From Rostratula benghalensis (lineage: Eukaryota > Chordata > Aves > Charadriiformes > Rostratulidae), in the NCBI GenBank assembly GCA_013399305.1, contig VXAI01000161.1:1770530-1834529 (forward strand): DNA of 64,000 bases, in the 5' to 3' direction. The notes beneath the pieces are model-generated. The model saw nothing but the letters and a program-made list of their open reading frames with translations. It had not been told where the DNA came from and did no database searches. How positions within the stretch are numbered: position 1 is the first letter of the stretch; the number at the start of each line of letters is the position of its first letter. Below are positions 52,001 through 60,400 of the stretch, piece after piece. The translations under genes were made by a program, and so were the position numbers.

Positions 52001-53888
52001 CTAACCAAAAGGAAAATTTTAGCCAAGTGGCAACAAAAAGCCATAAGTAGGTAATATTATATTATTTTATATGACTGCTTGTAACATACTAAATATAAGT
52101 TATTAGTAAGGTGGCACTACACAGCCCACAATTTACTTCTAGAGTTTTTTGGCCTCACCTGCTTTCCTCAGTTACTTCCATCCAGTGCATGTAAGTAATA
52201 GACGTGTCCACGGAGAAGGAGTGCAAGCTTTCAGGCTTTTCCACATCACACAGAATAATCCGCTTGGTATCAGAAAGGCCAAAAGCCAAAACTAGAGAGA
52301 GAGAGAGAGCAGTACAACATCTAAGCAGCCCACACACAAAACTGTAGTAATTTAGAATGGATTAGAAAACACTGGACAGATTTTCCTCTTTATCTACGTG
52401 CACTCGACACAGTTTCAGTGGGGATGGATGTAACTTGCTTTACTTGTGGCTGGTACAGGTGCTGTGGTTTGGGTTTGGGATGAAAGCCATGTTGACAGCG
52501 CACTGGTGTAGTTGGTTGTTGCTGAGCAGTCAAGGCCTTTTCTGCTCCTCACCCCACCAGTGAGCAGACCAGGTGGGCACACAAGAAGTTGGGAGGAGAC
52601 ATAACAAGGACAGCTGACCCCATGAGTTTTCTCAATTTTCCTCTTCTGATTCTCTTCCCCTTCCCAATCGGGGGAGTGAGTGAGTGGCTGCATGGTCCCA
52701 GCTGACAGCTGGGGCTGAACCATGACAGTCTGTTTTGGGCCTCCAAGTTGGGTGCCAAAGAGGATTGTTGTGGTTTAAACTGACAAAGGGGAGATTTAAA
52801 TGAGATCTTAGGAAGAAATTCTTTGCTGTGAGGGTGATGAGACACTGGAACGGGTTGCCCAGAGAAGCTGTGGCTGCCCCATCCCTGGAGGGGTTCAAGG
52901 CCAGGCTGGATGGGGCTTGGAGCAACCTGGTCTGGTGGGAGGTATCCCTGCCCATGGGACCTTTCTCATGGTCTTTAAGCTCCCTTCCAACCCAAACCAT
53001 TCTATGATGATTTTATATCAGCCCGGATACTTGTCATTACTTTTGCCATCTGGTCTCCAAGCAAGAGCAGTCACTTCTTTTCCTGTATTTTCATTCGGAG
53101 GCAAACTCCACACCCGTTGAAAGTTGGCCAGCCGATGGAGTAAAACCTACAAACCAAACACATCGATGACAGAAAAATAAGCCACGCTGTCCCATTACTA
53201 CTGGTGTTCAGATCAGTTCACAACACACTGGTTTTTACCTTTCTTTAGAATCACAGAATTGTCTAGGTTGGAAGGGATCTCTTTAAGATCATCTAGTCCA
53301 ACCATCAACCTAATGTTGATAAAACACCATCACTAAACCATGTCATTAAGTGCTACATCACGCTGTCTTTTAAATACCTGCAGGTAAATACTTCCTTTAA
53401 TAACCCTAAATCTTTTACTGTTCCTTAATACATCTTAAATATATACATCTTATACATCTTAAATGCCACCTGCTCCTCTGGTAGATGACTCCTAGGTGAC
53501 TTTAGGGGACAGCATGCTGTCTGTGACACAGCAGCACAGAGGCATAAGGTGTGCACTGTGGCAGCCTACAAGCCTGAAACCAAGAGGGGGTTGCAAGAGG
53601 GGTTACCCACGCTTCTCCAGCAAACCCGGCCTGAAAGCACAGCCCTCTACCTTCATGCCTGATGGGACACAGCAGCTCCAGAGAAAATAATAAAATAAAA
53701 TACATTACAAGAATTCCACCCTTCCCTCCGCAGCCCCCTTACCCCAGCCGGCAGCCCCGGCTCGGTCCCCCCTCACTCACCTCGCCCGCTCTGTTGGCCA
53801 GGGCGATGAGGTCCCTCTTGGGGGACCAGGCCATGAAGACGACCTCCTGGGGCAGCTGCTTCTCCCCGACCTGACGGAAGGGGGGCAT
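36818..53888 (-). CDS. ANAPC4: Anaphase-promoting complex subunit 4, complete coding region in 28 exons
   Basis: APC4 is a scaffold of the APC/C platform (with APC1 and APC5); the complex is a nuclear and cytoplasmic E3 ubiquitin ligase that drives anaphase and mitotic exit. Identity comes from reading exons that match the known vertebrate protein in order, from [20 protein letters not shown] at the N terminus to [16 protein letters not shown] near the end. Coding exons 5' to 3': 53888-53781, 53146-53041, 52291-52159, 50939-50865, 50726-50700, 50600-50556, 49001-48917, 48523-48413, 47854-47771, 47514-47428, 46757-46693, 46599-46557, 46454-46378, 45951-45851, 45771-45720, 45429-45374, 44710-44664, 43995-43939, 43775-43719, 43165-43072, 41692-41595, 40652-40591, 40495-40457, 40369-40268, 39205-39128, 38436-38266, 37429-37306, 37033-36818. 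Phases join throughout and sum to 2,400 nt (799 aa; human about 808). Known domains: WD40-type propeller in the N-terminal half (about residues 15-240), Apc4 helical region in the middle, acidic tail at 729-799. All introns are GT-AG except one GC-AG after exon 8. Confidence 0.96.
38621..38680. repeat. Short direct repeat in ANAPC4 intron 25
   Basis: cctgtattaggcaggaaaaa occurs twice about 35 bases apart, separated by an A/C-rich spacer; a local duplication. Confidence 0.8.
40768..41195 (+). mobile_element. CR1 fragment in ANAPC4 intron 21
   Basis: Sense CR1 from gggctacaatgatgatgaag to catcatcctgtcattctgtg; antisense to ANAPC4. Confidence 0.92.
44066..44463 (-). mobile_element. Two CR1 pieces in ANAPC4 intron 17
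   Basis: 44,187-44,463 is an antisense CR1 3' UTR (gagtcatacaattgtccagg onward). Before it, at 44,066-44,165, lies antisense text from the ORF2 end (gtgcaggctgaacaagtgca), which would normally come after it. The two pieces are out of order and so come from two insertions or a rearrangement. Confidence 0.8.
48413..48523 (-). CDS. ANAPC4: ANAPC4 exon 8, followed by a GC donor
   Basis: Thirty-seven codons in phase 0, including [15 protein letters not shown], which is near-identical to human. The exon ends TATTTTCAG and the intron begins GCAAGT, a GC-AG intron with an otherwise strong consensus. The next exon starts CTGGACACGAGC, encoding LDTS, so no nearby GT gives a better junction. Confidence 0.92.
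49701..49985 (-). mobile_element. CR1 3'-end fragment in ANAPC4 intron 6
   Basis: From cacagaatcacagaacaaaa to ctgtcgctgggcaccactgg, same strand as ANAPC4. Confidence 0.92.
50700..50726 (-). CDS. ANAPC4: ANAPC4 exon 5, 27-nt microexon
   Basis: A 27-nt exon between TTTTCAG and GTAAGAA. It completes an Asn codon, adds eight codons reading YSTTAKIF and leaves phase 2. The human protein has a matching YSNTSKIF segment, so the microexon belongs to the normal transcript. Skipping it would delete nine residues in frame. Confidence 0.9.
51528..51692 (+). mobile_element. Short CR1 3'-end fragment in ANAPC4 intron 3
   Basis: From gccctatccctggaggtgtt to acgaaccattctacaat, with a small insertion before the final block. 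Confidence 0.88.
52294..52309 (-). repeat. (CT)8 microsatellite forming the exon 3 polypyrimidine tract of ANAPC4
   Basis: On the transcript strand eight CT units run straight into the AG acceptor of ANAPC4 exon 3 at 52,291. The repeat is therefore itself the splicing signal. Confidence 0.85.
52405..52727 (+). mobile_element. Internally deleted ERV LTR with a primer-binding-site-like end, in ANAPC4 intron 2
   Basis: The left part (cagtttcagtgggg, ggctggtacaggtgctgtgg, agaagttgggaggagac) and the right part (gggagtgagtgagtggctgc, ending ggctgaaccatgaca) match the two ends of the avian LTR type seen at 19,123, but the middle is missing. Eight bases after the terminal CA, at 52,736, a TGGGCCTCCAAGTTGGG stretch resembles a diverged lysine-tRNA primer binding site. 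That suggests the 5' LTR and leader of a provirus whose rest was lost. It is antisense to ANAPC4. Confidence 0.65.
52770..53012 (+). mobile_element. CR1 3'-end fragment next to ANAPC4 exon 2
   Basis: From aaactgacaaaggggagatt to aaccattctatgatgattt. Its end lies about 28 bases from the exon 2 donor at 53,040. It lies directly after the truncated ERV remnant at 52,405. Confidence 0.92.
53247..53385 (-). mobile_element. CR1 3'-end fragment in ANAPC4 intron 1
   Basis: agaatcacagaattgtctag, then gtccaaccatcaacctaatg and aagtgctacatcacgctg, the CR1 3' UTR in antisense. Confidence 0.9.
53781..53888 (-). CDS. ANAPC4: ANAPC4 exon 1 with start codon
   Basis: Thirty-six codons, from ATG at 53,888-53,886 to GCG GGC GAG, followed by the donor GTGAGTG. 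The protein starts [15 protein letters not shown]. The human N terminus is a few residues longer before the shared VGEKQLPQE block. The start is chosen because it is the first ATG in frame with this block, it has A at -3, and it lies just 3' of a CCA repeat in a CpG island. Confidence 0.93.
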
Positions 53889-53911
53889 GATGGTGGTGGT
53901 GGTGGTGGCGG
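53889..53911 (-). repeat. CCA trinucleotide run in the ANAPC4 5' UTR
   Basis: The plus strand shows about six GGT units directly before the start codon, so the transcript has a CCA run ending three bases from the ATG. Its length may vary between individuals. Confidence 0.8.
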
Positions 53912-54300
53912 GGGGACTCTCCGAGCTCCTACCGAACCCCTTCCCCTCTCCTCCCGCCGGCCGCCCCCAGGCCCCACCGCGCCGGCGGCCTCCCGCCCTC
54001 CGCTGCCGGCTTCCGGGGGCGGCGCTTCCCGCCGCGGCGGGGCTGGAACCTCCAGCTCCAGCGGGAACGGGGAAGGGAGAAGGGAGGCCGGACCCTGCCC
54101 GCCCGCCCGCTGCCCCTCGGCGGGGATGGGAGAGGACTCTCCCCGGTGCGGGGCAGCGGCCTCCTCCTTCGAGGGAAGCGCCCGCGGCCCTGAGGCCTGG
54201 CCCCGAGGAAAGGCCTTCCCTTCAGGCAAACGGCTGATCCTACACACTCCCCAAAAATAGGTATATTGTACAAACGCATGGAATGTGCTGCACTTAGCTT

Positions 54301-54324
54301 TGTGTGTGTGTGTGTGTGTGTGTG
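54301..54324. repeat. (TG)12 microsatellite
   Basis: Twelve perfect TG units just downstream of the ZCCHC4 poly(A) signal, between ZCCHC4 and ANAPC4. Confidence 0.95.
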
Positions 54325-54370
54325 AGGAATGATGTATAATAACAGAACTGTGGCTTTTAATTCAATCAGG

Positions 54371-54376
54371 TTTATT
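54371..54376 (-). terminator. ZCCHC4: ZCCHC4 polyadenylation signal AATAAA
   Basis: The plus strand reads tttatt, giving AATAAA on the minus strand 74 bases past the ZCCHC4 stop codon. A (CA)12 tract on the transcript strand follows about 50 bases later. This implies a very short 3' UTR. Confidence 0.75.
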
Positions 54377-54449
54377 TTGGACATTAACATTTTCAGACAA
54401 TGGAATCAAAGGCTGGCCATAAAAAACAACTGAGCATCAGCAAGCAAAA

Positions 54450-57400
54450 TCATGTCTTTTTTTTCTTGTTCTTTACTTTCTTCCTGGAGAACACCACACG
54501 CTTCATCACTGATCTTTTACTGACCCCCACCTTCATCCTCTTGAGAGTTTTCTGCCTTTGCTTTTTGCCAGCTCTGTAAAGCAGAAAAGGAACGCACGGA
54601 TTAAAGTGGAGAAGGCACTTCCACATTTGCTGGTATTTAAAATATTTAAATAATCTGGCCAATGAAGTATATGAACCTCAGATTCGGTGTGAACCCCTCC
54701 CCCAGGCCCATCAGACCAGGACCTGACAGGAGTACTGTCATAAAAAGCACAAGGAACATCCCATCTTCCAACATTATGACATTTAATCTCCCTAAAACTG
54801 TCTGTCCACTCTACTGCCATTCATTATTTTTCATGTATGGACTTACTCAGCGTTTACATTTAAACAGAGGTAGAAAACTTTAGAAATGCCACTCACCAAG
54901 TAGATAAAACAGCACATACAGACTGTGTGTACTCTAATGTATGACTGTAGAATGGAGAGGCTTAGGAGAAAAGACATCAGGTTTGACAATATTGCAAAGA
55001 CTCCTGCAAATACTACAGGACCTAAACATAACAAGCAAGCGGGTTGTTCTCCCTCTCTGACAAAGGATGTATTTCATAACACAAAACGTGCAGTAATTTT
55101 AACAAATAAAGCATACAGATATTTTTATTAGGAAAAAAAAATATTATTTCTTTTAGTATCCTGTTTACTTTTTTAAGCAAAGAAAAAAAAAAACTGAAAG
55201 AAGGAATTTTTAAAATAGATAACGTACAACAAAATATTGCTACCTTTTAGCTCTACTACTCCATAACCAAAACTCAGATTAATGTCACAGCAGGACCCAG
55301 GGCAATACAGCTGTGGTTTTCTGCCATCCAGCAGGCACCTGGTGAGTCTCCTGCTGCTGACCCAAGAGGTTCACCTTCTGAATCTCACTGTGCAGCAGAG
55401 GCATGTCTTTTGGGAGGGAAGATCTGCATTTCCACGTCTACAACCATTCAAGTGAGGAATCACAAACCAAACCAATGCACCCTGGAGAGGAAGTTATAAC
55501 CATCCCAAGCTGGATCCCAGCCCACTGCTGGATCATCTCTTAGCAAATCCTCTTTCCAGTTAGTTCCATCTGAAGACTACCACACACTTTTTTTTTTTCT
55601 TTTTTTTCCCCCCCCCTCTATGTCTTTTGATACATGCAAGGATGTACCTGTATCAGAAGCACGGTCATGGCACAAAGTACTTAAAGTGACCCTCATTAAC
55701 AGAGATCTTACATGGTAGAGATTTAGACCGTGCCACAGAGACAGACCACACTACTATACCTGAAATAACAGAAGGAAAAAAGAAAAAGATGCCACAACAA
55801 AGCAAAAGAGCCAGGAAAATAATTAGAAAGTGTAGTGACTCTTTTCTCTGCCCTTTCCTGAGGAATTTGAAAGGGATAGAAGTGTTTCATTACTTTAATC
55901 TTCTTGACAGAGCTATCCCACGCACCATTCACCACATCTGGGATCCATATAAATCCCTTTTGAATGAGAAGCCACAGTTAAGGAACTGGGAGCCACAGTA
56001 AGTGACCTGCCTGGTTTTTATCTCATCCTCCTCCAGTACATCCTGCTCAGCAATACAGCAAGAGGGCAATAGTGAAAGCTGATGACAGCACTCAAAGCCA
56101 AAAATTATGGCTTTCTAAATCACAGAATCATGGAATGGACTGGGTTGGAAGGGATCTTTGAAGGTCATCTCGTCCAATGTCCCCTGCAATGAGCAGGTAC
56201 ATCTTTAACTGGATCAGGTTGCTCAGAGCCCCATCCAACCTGGCCTTGAATGTATCCAGGGCTGGGGCACCTCCCACCTCCCTGGGCTGCAACCCATTTC
56301 ACCATCCTCAGCATAAAAAAATTCTTCCTTATATCTAGTACGAATTTACCCTCTTTTAGTTTAAAATCATTACCCCTTCTCCTATGGTAACGTGTTTGGC
56401 CAAAAAATTTCCCCCAATCTTTTATAAGCCCCTGCTGAAGCACTGGAAGGCTGCAATAAGGTCCTCTCCAGGCTGAACAACCCAAACTCTCTCATCCCAT
56501 CCTCACAGGAGAAGGTGCTCCAGCCCTCGGAGCATTTTTGTGGGCCTCCTCTGGACCTGCTCCAACAGGCCCCGGTCCTTCCATGACAAAAAAAAAAAAA
56601 AAGATCCAATCTCATCTGAATGCTCTCTTTGATTACATGAGTGAAATATCCCACTTACTGGCACGCTGTTGCTGCACGGGAGAGGCTGGGACAAGCGCTG
56701 CGCTTGTGCCCTGCCTGGCCACAGACGAAACAGCCGGCGTCGGTCTTCTCACAGGCGTGGCTTGGAAGAGCGCAGCGGTTGCAGTGGCTGCAGTGAAACC
56801 AAGCTGCAAAGTTAAGTAGCACGATTTAGGACCTTGAAAAAAAAAGGTTTAAAATGATCGTTCAGAAGTTGTAACTGCAGGCTACATTGCCAGGATTGTG
56901 GTTTGGTTTTAGGGAGATGGGTGTAATCTCTGTTCTCTCACCACATTTCATAAGGCAGCCTGGTACTTCTTCACTAGATACACCGTGTGACTCTCTCACA
57001 GAATCACAGCATGACATGGGGTTGGAAGGCACCTCTGGAGATCTTCCAGTCCAACCCCCCACCCAGACCAAGTCCACCCACAGCAGGTTGCACAGGAACA
57101 CATCCAGGTGGGTTCTGAATGTGTCCAGAGATGGGAACTCCACCACCTCTCTGGGCAGCCTCTGCCAGGGTTCTGCTACTCTTGCAGTAAAGAAGTTCCT
57201 CCTCATGTTTAGATGGAACTTCCCATGTTCAAATTTGTGCCTCTTACCCCTTGTCCTGTCACTGGGCACCACTGAAAAAAAGACTGGCCCCTTCCTCCTG
57301 ACACCCACCCTTTAAGCATTTGTAGGCATTTCAACAGATCTGAATTAGTTTTCCAATAGAACTCTTACCCTGTGCATGATCTTAACATGAAAAATACTCC

Positions 57401-60400
57401 AGATATTAAAATGAATTTCTATATAGGTAACAAAAATTGTCTTAACTATTTAAACATAGCTATAAATACCACCACATTTGTCTAAGCACTCGAGCTTGCT
57501 TGTGCCTTCACAAACATTCTAGTAATTGCCTATTTCTTTACAACATTTCTAATGAAAAAGTTACGAAAACATTCCTACAAAGTTCCTACAAAATCAGGAA
57601 ACACTTATATGACAAACCACAATATTTAAGTTTTCCCATACCAACTATAAATGGAATTTACTATGCTTTGACAAGAATTTATAAGATTTCAAGACAGTGC
57701 AAATATACCTAAAGTTATCAAATGGCAACTGGTGTGAAATTGAGATTTTTTCCTTTATTTTGTCTTCTGAATTTTATTTTCTTTAACAGAATATTTTCTC
57801 TTCTGGTTTGTCACCTGGGATATTTTGAACTATAGCATAAACAGCAAGCGTACTTTTTTATCTTACCATTATTATTATTATCAGCATTATTATTATTATT
57901 ATTATTACCACCATAGGAAAGTATTTTTCTGTACTTACAAGGTTTTACACATTTTTTGCAAAGGACACAATGTTTCCATCGTCTGCCATCCTACAAAAGA
58001 TGAAGAAATGCATCATTTGTTTGCCTGTTTTAAAAAAAAAAAACAAACCACTGATTCTATCTTAAAACTAAACTACTGATGAACAGTCCCCATTATTTAC
58101 AGAAACGGGTCCTCTGTAGGAAGGACTGTGGTGCCCACCACAACAAAATGGCTGCATTTTACCAGAGCAAAAATTACAGAGGTTGTTAATTATTTGACTA
58201 TTCCTAAAACTTCTATCCAAAAAGTCATCAGAATACTTACTTTTGACGTACATGAATTGCATATCTCACAGTGCTGGTTACCAGAACTAACATAGCGCTG
58301 ACATACAGCACAAAACCTGGAAAAAAATCCCAATCATCAATGTATTGTTCCACTATTTGCTCAAGAAACAACAGGAATTAATATTATACAAGCTATTTTA
58401 TGGAAACTCAACAATAATTACTAGGATTGCAGAGTGACTTTGATAAATTAATGATTTTTTGATGGATAAAATCGCCACTTGGGCCCAGAGCCTCGTGATC
58501 ACTCAAACACAGGACATCAAACAGTAAAACTCAGGTGCTTGAATTCAAATTAGCAACACTGTCAGCAGCAAATCAAACCCAATCCATTCCTTTGCCTGCG
58601 ATGCTTCTCTTAGAGTTCATCTCCTGGAAAACACTTCTGAGAAGGACCTGGGAATCCTGGTAGATAGCAAACTTTCCATGAGCCAGCAATGTACTCTTGC
58701 TGCCAAGAAGACCAATGGAATCCTGGGCTGGGTAGGGAAGAGTGTGGCCAGTAGGACAAGGGAGGTCATTCTCCGCCTCTACTCTGCACTGGTAAGATCC
58801 CAACTGGAATCCTGCATCCAGTTCTGGGCTCCCCAGTTCAAGAGTGATCGGGAAATATCGGAGAGTCTCCAGCGTAGGGCAGCAAAAATGATGGAAGGAC
58901 TGGAGCATCTCTCTGATGAGGAAGGGCTGGGAGAGCTGGGACTCTTTATCCTGGAGAAGAGAAGGCTGAGGGGAGACCTTATTAATGCTTACAAGTATCT
59001 AATGGGTGGGCTGAAGGAGGATGGAGCTGGACTCTTCTCAGTGGTTCCCAGTGACAGGATGAGGGGCAACAGGCACAAGCTGGAACAAAGGAGGTTCCAT
59101 TCAAAGATGAGGAAAAACTTCTTTCTGGTGAGGGTGGCAGAGCCCTGGCAGAGGCTGCCCAGGGAGGGTGTGGAGTCCCCTTCTCTGGAGACCTTCAAGC
59201 CCCGCCTGGGTGCAGCCCTGAGTGATGTGCTCTGGGCAACCCTGCTTTAGCAGGGGAGCTGGACTGGGTGATCTCTAGAGGTCCCTTCCAACTCTGACAA
59301 TTCCATGAGATCTATGGACTAAGTGAAGAACCTTACCATTCCACACTGGAAAAGAGAAACCTCTCACACGTTTATAGAACGTGCAACCCGAGGATGAGCC
59401 AGAGAATTGTGCCTTTCAGGAGCCTGGCATCCAAAAGTCAGACATGGCGATACTGAACAGCACCAATTCCATTGTCCTTTCGAGACTTTATGTCCTGATT
59501 AAGAAGGAGAATGCTCTTCCAGTCACTCAAGCATTAACATGTCTTACCTGTAACCCTCTTCCACAGGAAGGACAATCATACTGGGGGTGAGGTTCGTGAA
59601 GATACGGACAGGGGACTGCCTACGACCTGTCTTGCCGTGTTTATAAAGTGCATGGTTATCATAGTCTACCTAAAAAAATAAAACCATAGGAGAAGAGGGT
59701 TAGAGTGAATGCTAAGCACAGACAGAACTATTTGTGTAATTACTACCTTCAGAGGTGCCAATGAAATTTTCTTTTTTACATAAAAGACTCTAACCCCAAA
59801 TAAGATTACAAATGCTACAGTAAGTACTTCGTCTCATTCGTTCTTAAATTTGTGGAATACCAGGCTAGACCCAGGAAAATAACTTCCCAACAGTAGAATA
59901 ACCCTATTGCACTTATCCCTTTTTGCTCTTTTCAATGGAATATCTGACATGCTACTGCAGTTGTTTGTTCTACAAAAGAGCAACCCATTAAAAAACAAAT
60001 TAGAACTACACTGCTTGGTCTGGTTGGCAGTAAAAGAGCTGGGGAGCATCTCAACCTCTCTCAGAATCATTACAAGTTGCAAATACAGCTTTTTCCAGCA
60101 CTGCCTTCAAAGACTTGTCACAAAAATCACAATATTGGAGAAGCTGATGCCAGATTATTGCTTCAACAGTGGCAACTTTTTAACATAAATGTATTTATTT
60201 ATGATGCAATTCCAAAAAATATTCATTGTTGTAATTCTACTCTGATCCCAGAAGTTTTGGAGAGAAAAGAATTTAATTTTATTTTTTATTTACCAGGGTG
60301 GGGCATTACCCACCAAGCTAGTGACATTGCAACATCTGGGAAAAATGAAACAGTCTTCTTCAAGTTCCCTCTCACCTCTGCAATACACACCTGCTGAAAT

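Larger units (their letters stand above)
53700..54240 (-). promoter_or_regulatory. CpG island and promoter region of ANAPC4
   Basis: GC- and CpG-dense stretch around ANAPC4 exon 1, in contrast to AT-rich flanks. Visible motifs upstream of the start codon include an ETS core TTCCGG at 54,011-54,016, an overlapping GC box GGGGGCGG at 54,015-54,022 and an E2F-like TTCCCGCC at 54,026-54,033. No TATA box is evident. The motif calls are by eye. The island position and the short distance to the upstream gene support a housekeeping promoter. Confidence 0.75.

Noticed and set aside
53887..54237. 116-codon plus-strand frame in the CpG island
   Set aside because: Low stop density from GC-rich composition, proline/arginine-rich with no domain; it overlaps the ANAPC4 promoter.
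53777..54247. 156-codon minus-strand frame upstream of and across ANAPC4 exon 1
   Set aside because: Out of frame with the ANAPC4 start and explained by GC-rich composition.
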